DNA from: an uncultured Eubacterium sp.
GTDB taxonomy: Bacteria; Bacillota_A; Clostridia; Lachnospirales; Lachnospiraceae
Length of the DNA stretch: 47,653 bases
Reading direction: 5' to 3'
Assembly: GCA_948468465.1 (NCBI GenBank)
Contig: CAOKJJ010000011.1
Span: 1 to 47,653, forward strand
Below are positions 41,146 to 47,653 of this stretch, piece after piece (the first letter of the stretch is position 1; every line of letters starts with the position of its first letter). The notes under the pieces are model-generated. The model was not told where the DNA came from and ran no database searches. It saw nothing but the letters and a program-made list of their open reading frames with translations. Position numbers and translations under genes: made by a program.

Positions 41146-41836
41146 AAAAGCAGGAATGGAGGCGTGGAAGAAGAAACGCCGCCAAGAGCATCTGGAGAAG
41201 AGAAAGTACCGCTATTATATTTTTTGTGAAGGTGAACAGACAGAACCCCAATATTTTGCAGGTTTTAGGCGGCTGATCGAAGAGAATCCAATTTATAAGG
41301 ATATGGTGCTGATAGAAATAGAACCTTGTGCAGCAGAGACAATGAGAGTAATTGGCATGGCAGAAAGGTATGTGAAAAAGAATAAAATACAAAAGGGGCA
41401 GATTTGGTGCGTGTATGATAAAGACAGTTTTCCGGCAGGTGATTTCAACGATGTGGTTTTGCGTGCTGAGCGCTTGAATAAGGAAAATCCCAAGCTGCAG
41501 TATCATACGGCGTGGAGCAATGAGTGCATTGAGTTTTGGTTTCTCTTACACTTTGCTTATTATACATCGAATAATCATAGGACGGAATACATTTCTTTTT
41601 TAAATGATAAGTTCAAAGAGCTTGGGATCGGAAAGTATCAGAAAAATATGAAGGATATTTTTGATATTTTGATGGAGAAAGGGAACCCAAAGCTGGCAAT
41701 CCGGTATGCTAAGCGAATGATCAAAGATGGACAGGGTAAGACACCGACAGAAATTGCGCCGGGGACAAAAGTATATGAGCTAACAGAAGAATTGATAAAA
41801 TATTTGCCCGAAAAAATGAAACAGAGATTTGTATAA
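41138..41836 (+). CDS. RloB-family protein (second copy)
   Basis: A 232-aa RloB-domain protein starting at GTG 41138, with GGAG 8 bp upstream and an 8-bp overlap with the ATPase gene. A very basic N-terminus (about 20 residues, rich in K and R) precedes YYIFCEGEQTEPQYFAGF, QIWCVYDKDSFPAGDFND with acidic metal-binding candidates, and SNECIEFWFLLHF, which matches the SNPCFELWYLLHF of the first copy. The TOPRIM-like nuclease role is inferred from the family. It is slightly longer than the first copy, mainly at the ends. Its cellular target is unknown. Confidence 0.85.
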   Translation: MPKKAGMEAWKKKRRQEHLEKRKYRYYIFCEGEQTEPQYFAGFRRLIEENPIYKDMVLIEIEPCAAETMRVIGMAERYVKKNKIQKGQIWCVYDKDSFPAGDFNDVVLRAERLNKENPKLQYHTAWSNECIEFWFLLHFAYYTSNNHRTEYISFLNDKFKELGIGKYQKNMKDIFDILMEKGNPKLAIRYAKRMIKDGQGKTPTEIAPGTKVYELTEELIKYLPEKMKQRFV

Positions 41837-41894
41837 TATAAAAATAAATATTATTGTTTAAAAAATAAATATTTTGATACAAGAGGTAATCGAA

Positions 41895-42395
41895 ATGAAA
41901 AAAACAATAAATGCGGTGACAAGAAAAAGAATCTGCCTCATTCTGGCGCTGGCCTGGATGGCTGTTATTTTTGCGTTTTCTGCAAGAAGCGCTGATCTGT
42001 CCACACAGGACAGCATGTCGATAGGAATTTTTTTCGGGCGTCTGATCGTGCCGAGCTTTTCGGATCTAAATTCTCAAATGCAGATTTCATTTGCAGACAG
42101 GATCGACCATCCGATTCGTAAGATGGCCCATGCTGCGGAGTATGCGGTTTTAGGTTTTTTATTGGTCGGCAGCTATGCGGATGCAGACAAAAAACGCAAA
42201 AAGATGATATGGCTGCCAGCCGTGATTGGCTCCTTATATGCGGTATCCGATGAACTGCATCAGCTGTTTGTGCCGGGCCGTAGCTGTGAGATCCGAGATA
42301 TGCTGATTGACAGCAGCGGCGTTGTCGCCGGGACGCTTATAGGATATTTCCTGTTTGTATATTGGAAAAACCTCAGAATAAAGGAGGCCCGGTAA
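41895..42395 (+). CDS. VanZ-like membrane protein
   Basis: A 166-aa VanZ-family protein with about four hydrophobic segments. Recognised parts are AWMAVIFAFSARSADLS, the conserved HPIRKMAHAAEYAVLGFLL, and AVSDELHQLFVPGRSCEIRDMLIDSSGVVAGTLIG. VanZ gives low-level teicoplanin resistance in enterococci, but most family members are of unknown function. ATG 41895 follows AGAGGTAA; an in-frame start seven codons upstream has no ribosome site. A 13-bp direct repeat (AAAAATAAATATT) lies in the AT-rich gap before it. The stop is 2 bp before the acyltransferase ATG, so the two are coupled. Confidence 0.92.
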   Translation: MKKTINAVTRKRICLILALAWMAVIFAFSARSADLSTQDSMSIGIFFGRLIVPSFSDLNSQMQISFADRIDHPIRKMAHAAEYAVLGFLLVGSYADADKKRKKMIWLPAVIGSLYAVSDELHQLFVPGRSCEIRDMLIDSSGVVAGTLIGYFLFVYWKNLRIKEAR

Positions 42396-42397
42396 AC

Positions 42398-43480
42398 ATG
42401 AAGAGAAACGGAGCCGTTGATTTTTGGAAGTTTGTGTTTTCGGTTGTGATTTTATGTTTTCATTCTTTGTATTTTGCAGGCTCAGAAAAATATATTTTTT
42501 ATGACGGGGCGAATATGGTAGAATATTTTTTCCTCGTATCCGGATTTCTCATGGCGGCTTCAGTCATAAAGCAAAGAGCTGAGACACAGGAGCTTCCCGT
42601 TTGGAAAAATACGTGGCAGTTTTTGTTTCATAAAATCAAAAGCATGTGTCCCGAATATTATGTAGCGTGGGCAGCTTCTTTTCTGATCAAGCAGTTTGCA
42701 GGAGGGATGCTGCCTCTTTACCTGATCTTAAAGCATGGAATCTTAAGTATCTGGGAGCTGTTTTTCTTAAGAATGGCCGGGTTTAATAATTACAATGCCA
42801 ATGGAGCGACCTGGTATATTTCCGCGATGCTGTTTGCCATGCTGCTTCTTTTGCCGTTATTTTATAAAACAAAACTATTTTTTCTGCATTATCTGGCGCC
42901 GCTTATCTCCATAGCGGTACTGGGATATCTGTATGCGTCTCAAAAGACGCTCAGGGGCAATACGGACTGGATGGGATTGTGCTATAAGGGGCTGCTGCGG
43001 GCGATCGGAGTGCTGTGCCTTGGCTGTGTCTGTTATCTGGCCTGTCAGAAAATGAAAGAAGTTGTGTTTACCCCATTTGCAAAAATTTTGTTATCTGCCG
43101 CTGAAACAGGCGGGTGTCTGTTTGCCTTATATTGGACCTATGGGCATGCCACGTCAAAAATGCAGTTTGTGATTTTAATCTTGTTTGCCATAGCAGTTAC
43201 GATCAGCTTTAGCCATCAGGGGATGTTAGCGCCGCTTTATGACAATCGGGTGGTCTATTGGCTGGGGAGATTCAGCTTTCCGCTCTTTTTATCGCATCAC
43301 GCGTGGAGCGGGCGCATGAACCGGATGTTTCCGGATGATACGTATGCGCAGCTGTTTCCCAAATATGTGCTGCTGTCCGTGGGGACGGCTTTTGCGGTGT
43401 ATGTGATTTCCGCGTGGGTAAGGCGGCTTGGAGGGAAGTATAAAGGGTCCTTACAGAGGCTGTTTGTTGTCAGTAAGTAA
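42398..43480 (+). CDS. Membrane acyltransferase family 3 (OafA/NolL-like)
   Basis: A 360-aa integral membrane acyltransferase of the Acyl_transf_3 family with about ten hydrophobic segments. MKRNGAVDFWKFVFSVVILCFHSLYF is the usual first helix with a conserved His. YYVAWAASFL, NANGATWYISAMLFAMLLLLPLF and PLFLSHHAWSGR are also typical. Such proteins O-acetylate peptidoglycan, teichoic acid or exopolysaccharide from cytosolic acyl donors. AAGGAGG precedes the ATG. Its place after the tar genes suggests decoration of the wall polymer. The target is inferred. Confidence 0.9.
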   Translation: MKRNGAVDFWKFVFSVVILCFHSLYFAGSEKYIFYDGANMVEYFFLVSGFLMAASVIKQRAETQELPVWKNTWQFLFHKIKSMCPEYYVAWAASFLIKQFAGGMLPLYLILKHGILSIWELFFLRMAGFNNYNANGATWYISAMLFAMLLLLPLFYKTKLFFLHYLAPLISIAVLGYLYASQKTLRGNTDWMGLCYKGLLRAIGVLCLGCVCYLACQKMKEVVFTPFAKILLSAAETGGCLFALYWTYGHATSKMQFVILILFAIAVTISFSHQGMLAPLYDNRVVYWLGRFSFPLFLSHHAWSGRMNRMFPDDTYAQLFPKYVLLSVGTAFAVYVISAWVRRLGGKYKGSLQRLFVVSK

Positions 43481-43911
43481 GGAATTGTGCGTCAGGTCAT
43501 GATTCTGCCGCAGATTGCGTATTTTTTCCGGATAATTTAAGTGGCATGCTTTCACAGGATTTTTCATAATGTGTTCACTTCAAGAAACATTTTGTAACAG
43601 TTCAGGTAGGTCTGCGCATTTACTGCGCAGACCGTATGAAAATGTAGTGGTTGCAGGCATCCGGCCCATCGCGAAGCGATTTTCAATGGCCGGATGCGTA
43701 ACAGTTCAAGGATTATCTGAACTGTTACAACATTTTAGTATATACCGTGGAAAATATATAAAAAGGGATTGAATTATTTTTGTTTGTATGATATGGTATA
43801 GAAAGAATTACATTTGTTTATTTCGTATGAATTAGAAATGAGGTTTACGTTATTTTATATGTTTTTTAGTAAGTGGTAATTATTATATGAAAATGAGAGG
43901 GAGGATAGCTT
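43481..43911. other. Non-coding stretch holding the second palindromic repeat
   Basis: This 431-bp gap holds the full palindromic repeat (43594-43728). The flanks, 43481-43593 and 43729-43911, show no supported gene. A 67-codon open frame at 43569-43772 is formed by the repeat itself and lacks coding character. Confidence 0.6.
43594..43728. repeat. Palindromic repeat, copy B (full form, 135 bp)
   Basis: The element begins GTAACAGTTCA (43594-43604) and ends TGAACTGTTAC (43718-43728), exact inverted ends. Inside are three hairpins: GGTCTGCGCA with TGCGCAGACC (43609-43633), GCATCCGGCC with GGCCGGATGC (about 43657-43697), and GTAACAGTTCA with TGAACTGTTAC (43698-43728). The last two are nearly identical, in reverse orientation, to copy A at 14161-14252. 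No ORF is inside, so any mobility would have to be non-autonomous. It could also act as a transcript-end structure for the acyltransferase operon. Confidence 0.88.
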
Positions 43912-44334
43912 ATGAGAAAATTTATGAAGATGGTATTGATCTTTAGTATGATTTGCATGTTTCCGCTTCTTTTGTGCGGTTGCGGTGAAGATGAGGAAAC
44001 TGATATCGGACAGACACAATTATATAATTATAATGTGCCGGATTCGAAATATGTAGTTCCCGATGATGCTCCGATTGTGAATCCATATACGATAAACGAA
44101 AATATCGGTAACTCGTGGGATTCTGATAATTCTTCTTCGAAAATTCGGTGCAGTACGTGCAGACAAACTGGTAAATGTCCGGATTGTGGAGGAACGGGAC
44201 GTACTTACAGGACGAAACACTCGATTGATCTTGGGTGTGGAGGCAGTTCATATGAAGTGCCGGTTGTGTGTGCGCTTTGCGATGGAGATGGAGATTGTTA
44301 CAGATGTCAGGGTACCGGATATCGGACTTGGTAA
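43912..44334 (+). CDS. Lipoprotein with two four-cysteine zinc-type clusters
   Basis: A 140-aa exported lipoprotein. The signal (1-23) has MRKFMKMVLIFSMICMFPLL followed by the lipobox-like LCGC. An acidic, flexible stretch (25-75) leads to a C-terminal domain with two CxxC-x5-CxxC clusters: CSTCRQTGKCPDCGGTGR and CALCDGDGDCYRCQGTGY. The CxxCxGxG flavour resembles the zinc centre of DnaJ and related thiol-binding proteins. I infer a zinc- or thiol-binding envelope protein. AGGGAGG lies before the ATG. It appears monocistronic, and I know no named family for it. Confidence 0.8.
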   Translation: MRKFMKMVLIFSMICMFPLLLCGCGEDEETDIGQTQLYNYNVPDSKYVVPDDAPIVNPYTINENIGNSWDSDNSSSKIRCSTCRQTGKCPDCGGTGRTYRTKHSIDLGCGGSSYEVPVVCALCDGDGDCYRCQGTGYRTW

Positions 44335-44362
44335 AATTTGAAGATGAAAATTACAGTAAAAC

Positions 44363-44403
44363 AAGGCGCATGGTTTACAATTACTGTTCCATGTGCCTTT
44401 ATA
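44363..44403 (+). terminator. Probable terminator after the lipoprotein gene
   Basis: AAGGCGCATGG (44363-44373) pairs with CCATGTGCCTT (44389-44399), one G-U pair, followed by a short T-rich tract (TTATATT). It lies 29 bp after the stop codon. Confidence 0.5.
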
Positions 44404-44468
44404 TTGTATTTAACAGTTCTTATGCGTGGAATTATTTTCCGTTAATACCGACCAACGGGTTATTAAAT

Positions 44469-44720
44469 TTATTGTTCTGTAAAGTACTCCACGAATTCAC
44501 GATACATATCCTGAGCAGACAAGCAGGTACCTATCAAATATCCCTGTTCATTCTCAAACTTTTTCACCCCTTTGTAATAATAAAGTTTACTACGATATCT
44601 TCAAAGGCAACAATTTCCTTCCGCTGATATTTAGATAACAAACGCTGCATTTTCATAACATCTCCCGACGGACCATTTAGAAAATTACAAATATCCGCCA
44701 AACGAAATATTATTCCGGAC
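44469..44720 (-). pseudogene. Possible decayed gene fragment (minus strand)
   Basis: Reading leftwards, one frame gives IFRLADICNFLNGP, then DVMKMQRLLSKYQRKEIVAFED, and stops at 44564. The next frame continues VKKFENEQGYLIGTCLSAQD and YREFVEYFTEQ, stopping at 44469. The coding-like residue use and the frame change suggest a frameshifted remnant of a small cytosolic protein. I do not recognise the family, and no start is visible. Confidence 0.3.
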
Positions 44721-44724
44721 TTTA

Positions 44725-44883
44725 GGGCTTCTGCCGGACAGACTGCTGCAGATAAGTACGGCGTTTGTATATTTTGATTTATATCAATGCGGCGATAAAG
44801 TAATAGGAGCCATACCGATTTTATTCGTGCTATATGGCATGTCGGTAATTTTTCTGTTTATCATGGTCTACCAGGAATACTGA
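44725..44883 (+). pseudogene. Possible C-terminal fragment of a membrane protein gene
   Basis: An open frame without a start codon reads LLPDRLLQISTAFVYFDLYQ, then VIGAIPILFVLYGMSVIFLF and ends in a stop at 44881. It looks like a transmembrane C-terminus whose 5' part is lost. It overlaps, on the other strand, the extension of the fragment above, so at most one of the two is genuine in the overlap. Confidence 0.3.
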
Positions 44884-44935
44884 CACAAGCGGATTTAGTG
44901 CTGCATATGGCAGAATTGAATTTTCAGACACGCTC

Positions 44936-45120
44936 TAGAGCGTGTTTGAAAATTCCCCGTAGTTCAACAATATGCCGAAAATTATTAAATGAACTGCAAA
45001 ATTATGTTTCTGTTCAAGTTAAAATATGCTTAATAAGACGAAAAATCTTATTTTTATAGCATGATTTTAATAAACTACACGCATATAATTGTGTATTATT
45101 AATTTTTCAAACACGCTCTA
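44936..45120. mobile_element. MITE-like element with 17-bp inverted ends
   Basis: TAGAGCGTGTTTGAAAA (44936-44952) is inverted exactly at TTTTCAAACACGCTCTA (45104-45120), enclosing about 150 bp of AT-rich, non-coding DNA. CTAG occurs at both outer junctions and may be a target duplication. A further partial end, TTTTCAGACACGCTCT, abuts the left end in reverse, so the left junction is itself a palindrome (44921-44952), perhaps from two insertions. An inner TAAGA/TCTTA hairpin with a T-run lies near 45030-45055. No transposase gene is present, so it would need one from elsewhere. Confidence 0.6.
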
Positions 45121-45245
45121 GGAGTTGAATAAATTAATAAAATAGGATACACTGTATATAGAAAAAACTATATATAGAATAGAATTCATCCTGATATGAT
45201 ATTGACAAGCAGATGAAGCGGCTGCTGTGGAAGGAATAATGGCTT

Positions 45246-46352
45246 ATGAATATACTATTGATTGGAAACGGATTTGACCTGGCGCATGGACTCCCTACAA
45301 AATATACAGATTTTTTAGAATTTGCAAAAGCAGTCAGGAAAATACAAAAAGATGGGCTGCTGATGGATAATAGAAAGATAGAAAACGTGCTGAGCGAATA
45401 TCATTTGCACTCATCTGTAAAAGCAAATATTTTGGCTTGTTTTGGAAAAACATTGGAGAAGGAGTCAGAGGAAATACTTGGCCTTATGGACCGCAATTTT
45501 TGGCTGGAATATTTTTTAAAATGCCCCATGTATCAAAAAGAAAACTGGATTGATTTTGAGGGTGAAATCAGTGAGGTGATGAAAAGTATAGATGCCGATA
45601 TGAAAGACGAGAATTTTTGCGGGCAGGTTCATAAATTAACGCATGAATATCTTAACCATTACTATTTATGTACTGTGGATGAATGTGGAAAGATTTCTAA
45701 GATTACATATAAGGGATTAAGAGATGAATTGCTGAAAGATTTAAACAGATTGATCAGGATTCTTGAAATCTATCTGTGCAGTTATGTAGAAACGATTCCC
45801 TGTAACGAGATATTGCCGGATATACAGAATATTTGCGCTGATAAAATAATCAGTTTTAATTATACGGATACTTACAGAAAACTGTATGATCAAAATAAAA
45901 TGGCAGATTATGATTTTATTCATGGGAAGACAGTTAAAGTTCGTTCTGTTGAAGAAAATGATATGGTTCTTGGGATTGATGAATATCTTTCTAAGAAAAG
46001 GAAAAATAAAGATCTGGAATTTATTGCTTTTAAGAAATTTTATCAGAGAATCTATAAGCAGACGGGGTGCCGCTATAAAGAATGGCTGAAAGAAGATGGT
46101 CGCTACAATTATTTACATGAGAAAGATCGTCATTTATTTATTTTTGGACATTCCCTGGATGTGACGGATAAAGATATATTGCGAGAGTTGATTTTACATG
46201 ATCGCGTAGATACAACCATTTTTTATTTTAACAAAGATGATCTTGGAAGTAAGATTGCGAATCTGGTCAGGGTGATTGGGCAGGACGAGCTGGTACGCAG
46301 AACTGGTGAGAGGACAATAGAGTTTAAACTGCAGGGGAATAAGCCTACCTGA
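45246..46352 (+). CDS. AbiH-family abortive-infection protein
   Basis: A 368-aa protein of the AbiH family, first described as a lactococcal phage abortive-infection factor; the mechanism is unknown. The N-terminus MNILLIGNGFDLAHGLPTKY is the family signature and resembles a nucleotide-binding loop. Later blocks are NWIDFEGEISEVM, IISFNYTDTYRKLY, FIHGK and a C-terminal LFIFGHSLDVTDKDIL. AAGGA lies about 10 bp before the ATG. It stands alone in gene-poor DNA next to a MITE-like element and is AT-richer than the metabolic genes, consistent with horizontal gain. Confidence 0.9.
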   Translation: MNILLIGNGFDLAHGLPTKYTDFLEFAKAVRKIQKDGLLMDNRKIENVLSEYHLHSSVKANILACFGKTLEKESEEILGLMDRNFWLEYFLKCPMYQKENWIDFEGEISEVMKSIDADMKDENFCGQVHKLTHEYLNHYYLCTVDECGKISKITYKGLRDELLKDLNRLIRILEIYLCSYVETIPCNEILPDIQNICADKIISFNYTDTYRKLYDQNKMADYDFIHGKTVKVRSVEENDMVLGIDEYLSKKRKNKDLEFIAFKKFYQRIYKQTGCRYKEWLKEDGRYNYLHEKDRHLFIFGHSLDVTDKDILRELILHDRVDTTIFYFNKDDLGSKIANLVRVIGQDELVRRTGERTIEFKLQGNKPT

Positions 46353-46379
46353 CTCGGCAAAGTACAAGGTAGGCTTATT
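46338..46379 (+). terminator. Hairpin at the end of the AbiH gene
   Basis: AATAAGCCTACCT (46338-46350) pairs perfectly with AGGTAGGCTTATT (46367-46379). The left arm overlaps the last codons. The following T-run is short, so termination may be inefficient. Confidence 0.55.
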
Positions 46380-46434
46380 TCGGAATTTAAATCGTATCAG
46401 AACGCCCATATTCGCATTTTATATTTTATCGCTG

Positions 46435-46713
46435 TTAACAATAATATTTAATCTCTCCAAATTGTTCACACCATTTATCAATGATTAAATCACTATTGGC
46501 TTCAATATGGCGCATGATATTTTTTAAAATTTTACTTGAAATTTTAGAGTTATTGTTACAAAGTAATGTTTTCCCTGCATTTGTTATCCATATTTTTGTA
46601 GAATTAGCAACTGCTTTTCCTTCTGATACATGGACATGAATTGGTTCAGTAGGATTATTTTCATTAGACCAAAAATAAATTACGAATGAACCAACTTTAA
46701 AAATTTGAGGCAT
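46435..46713 (-). CDS. DUF4160-family protein
   Basis: A 92-aa protein. MPQIFKVGSFVIYFWSNENNP followed by IHVHVSEGKAVA is the DUF4160 pattern, in which a conserved HxHV lies in a small beta fold. DUF4160 genes commonly sit beside a second small gene and resemble toxin-antitoxin modules, but no activity is established. AAGGAGGT precedes the ATG. It overlaps the upstream partner gene by 17 bp, so the two are translated together. Confidence 0.8.
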   Translation of the reverse strand: MPQIFKVGSFVIYFWSNENNPTEPIHVHVSEGKAVANSTKIWITNAGKTLLCNNNSKISSKILKNIMRHIEANSDLIIDKWCEQFGEIKYYC

Positions 46714-46969
46714 TTGTTATACCTCCTTCTTGAGAAAATTCTATAATCAAGTGTGCATTATTACGAACAATCTTTTTTAAATATTCCATTTCAGCATCGG
46801 TATATTTATATACATCTTCCCACTTATATTCCGGCAACCAGCAAGTAGCATGACGGAAACATACTTTTTCGTCCGGTGTTTCAATATATACTTTTACCCT
46901 TCCATCCGGTTTCATTTCTGAATGTGTAATCTCTGTATCATCATTAAGTGTCATATATGGATACATCAT
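46697..46969 (-). CDS. Unrecognised small partner of the DUF4160 protein
   Basis: A 90-aa acidic soluble protein. It has a probable beta-rich N-terminal half (DDTEITHSEMKPDGRVKVYIETP), a central RHATCWLPEYKWEDV and a helical tail (DAEMEYLKKIVRNNAHLIIEFSQEGG). I cannot place it in a named family; it does not look like DUF2442, the usual DUF4160 neighbour. It is first in a two-gene leftward operon, overlapping the DUF4160 gene. It may be the regulatory or antidote half of a two-gene module. Confidence 0.72.
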   Translation of the reverse strand: MMYPYMTLNDDTEITHSEMKPDGRVKVYIETPDEKVCFRHATCWLPEYKWEDVYKYTDAEMEYLKKIVRNNAHLIIEFSQEGGITNASNF

Positions 46970-47069
46970 AATATTTGTCCTCCAATTTAAATTGCATTGC
47001 TATTTATGAATTTATTATACACTACTTTCTTTCACAAGCCAATCAATTATATTAGATTTGCGAGAAAGT

Positions 47070-47204
47070 TCATTTTTTTATTACTGCGGTTGTCATGCCG
47101 TCCTTGTCTATGTAAAGAGCTATCTCAATAGGAGTATAATAACGGTTTAAATCGAATATCAGAGAGAATATGAGCGGCTTTACGCCTTTTACATAATCCG
47201 TTAT
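47070..47204 (-). pseudogene. Possible coding remnant on the minus strand
   Basis: The end of a leftward open frame reads VKGVKPLIFSLIFDLNRYYT, then PIEIALYIDKDGMTTAVIKK before a stop. This has the look of a protein C-terminus. The upstream half of the frame overlaps, antisense, the well-supported 57-aa gene and looks spurious, and no ribosome site is visible. It may be a truncated gene. Confidence 0.3.
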
Positions 47205-47254
47205 AATAAAGCTGTAACAATCAGTATATGCAAAAAGAAAGCAGGTGAGTGAAT

Positions 47255-47428
47255 ATGCCGCTGACTGAAAAAGAGTTAAATTGTCACTTATTAGATATGA
47301 TTGATTTATTAGAAAGAATTGAAGAAGCGACAGATGATAAAGGAGCATTGAAACAGATTGCAGTTGAAAGAAAAAGAATTGAACGCAAACTATACCAAAA
47401 ACTGCCGTTAATGGAAAATGAAAATTAA
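47255..47428 (+). CDS. Small helical protein, 57 aa
   Basis: Starting at ATG 47255 after CAGGTGAGTG, the product is MPLTEKELNCHLLDMIDLLE and then a charged helix ending RKRIERKLYQKLPLMENEN. It is almost entirely helical and highly charged, with no recognised family. A second version of the same sequence follows immediately in the same frame (47432-47611). TATAAT at 47202-47207 could be its -10 box. Confidence 0.6.
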   Translation: MPLTEKELNCHLLDMIDLLERIEEATDDKGALKQIAVERKRIERKLYQKLPLMENEN

Positions 47429-47431
47429 TTC

Positions 47432-47611
47432 ATAGCGCCAACCAATGAAAAAGAATTAAATATCAATCTTTTTGATCAGCTTGAAATTGTTGAGCGAATC
47501 AGGAGAGAAGCAAAAAGAGGCGGGATAGAGGCTGTAATGGAACAATTAGATATTGAACAGGCAGCAATTGAAAGAAAGCTGTACCAAAAACCGCCGTTAA
47601 AAAGTGAATAA
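47432..47611 (+). pseudogene. Second copy of the 57-aa protein, without a normal start
   Basis: Directly after TAA 47426-47428 and one codon, the same frame reads APTNEKELNINLFDQLEIVE, a charged helix, and RKLYQKPPLKSE, stopping at 47609. It aligns with the preceding protein throughout (EKELN, IERKLYQK, PPL/LPL). ATA stands where a start ATG would be expected, and there is no clear ribosome site. It is either a dead duplicate or the second half of a two-repeat protein interrupted by a stop. Confidence 0.6.
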
Positions 47612-47616
47612 CAATA

Positions 47617-47650
47617 AAAGAGAACGTTAATTATACAACGTTCTCTTTTT
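47617..47650 (+). terminator. Rho-independent terminator
   Basis: AAAAGAGAACGTT (47617-47629) pairs with AACGTTCTCTTTT (47637-47649), followed by T. The A- and T-flanked stem works in both directions. It lies just after the second mini-gene copy. Confidence 0.85.
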
Positions 47651-47653
47651 AAT

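Larger units (their letters stand above)
44404..45245. other. Gene-poor stretch with debris and a MITE-like element
   Basis: This 0.84-kb region before the AbiH gene holds only the two low-confidence gene remnants, the inverted-repeat element at 44936-45120 and AT-rich sequence with several short palindromes (for example CTATATATAG near 45170). No intact gene is supported. Confidence 0.6.

Noticed and set aside
43569..43772. A 67-codon open frame near 43.6 kb.
   Set aside because: It is made almost wholly of the palindromic repeat, which can be read by chance in this frame.
44268..44627. A 119-codon rightward frame overlapping the end of the lipoprotein gene.
   Set aside because: It overlaps the two zinc-type clusters out of frame and runs through a terminator; no ribosome site.

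Overview
The window looks like chromosome from a spore-forming, anaerobic gut Firmicute, most likely Lachnospiraceae. The evidence is a pyruvate:ferredoxin oxidoreductase, a DUF3787-type spore protein, a CIRCE/HrcA heat-shock operator, strong AAGGAGG ribosome binding sites, TTGACA/TATAAT promoters and clostridial protein relatives throughout. The genus cannot be fixed by eye. I see no rRNA, tRNA, CRISPR array or complete insertion sequence.

Region 1 (1-10.2 kb) is an Amadori-product (fructoselysine-type) catabolic locus. A YtcJ-like amidohydrolase reads leftwards. Diverging from it is a nine-gene operon ending at a clear terminator: FrlD-like kinase, FrlC epimerase, TIM-barrel hydrolase, YjbQ/UPF0047 protein, FrlA permease, GntR regulator, FrlD kinase, second GntR regulator and FrlB-like SIS deglycase. 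The layout suggests uptake of glycated amino acids, 6-phosphorylation and deglycation to glucose-6-phosphate plus the amine. The duplicated kinase and regulator and the extra hydrolases suggest more than one substrate. Both divergent promoters carry a GGTATG motif just downstream of the -10 box.

Region 2 (10.2-14.1 kb) holds a MATE transporter, an AgrC/AgrA-like GHKL kinase and LytTR regulator pair behind a possible attenuator, and a 63-aa protein of unknown function.

Region 3 (14.1-22.8 kb) is a central-metabolism cluster: strong promoter, perfect CIRCE element, MarR-like regulator, citrate synthase, O-acetylhomoserine sulfhydrylase, a small spore-type protein whose ribosome binding site lies in a long hairpin, and PFOR. 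A paralogue of the 63-aa protein, a maltose/galactoside-type acetyltransferase and a wrecked histidinol-phosphatase gene follow.

Region 4 (22.9-43.5 kb) is a teichoic-acid-like wall polymer locus bracketed by two RloAB-type (AAA ATPase plus RloB) putative defence pairs. It encodes three CDP-glycerol/ribitol glycerophosphotransferase-family proteins, two TarI-like cytidylyltransferases, TarJ, a nucleotide-sugar epimerase, two pyruvyltransferase-family proteins (one fused to a GDPD-like domain lacking its histidines), a secreted 1230-aa nucleotidase, VanZ and an acyltransferase.

Region 5 (43.5-47.65 kb) is accessory DNA: a palindromic repeat (second copy at 14.2 kb), a lipoprotein with two four-cysteine clusters, gene debris, a MITE-like element, an AbiH-family gene, a DUF4160 gene pair, and a tandem duplicated mini-gene whose copies share a frame across one stop codon.
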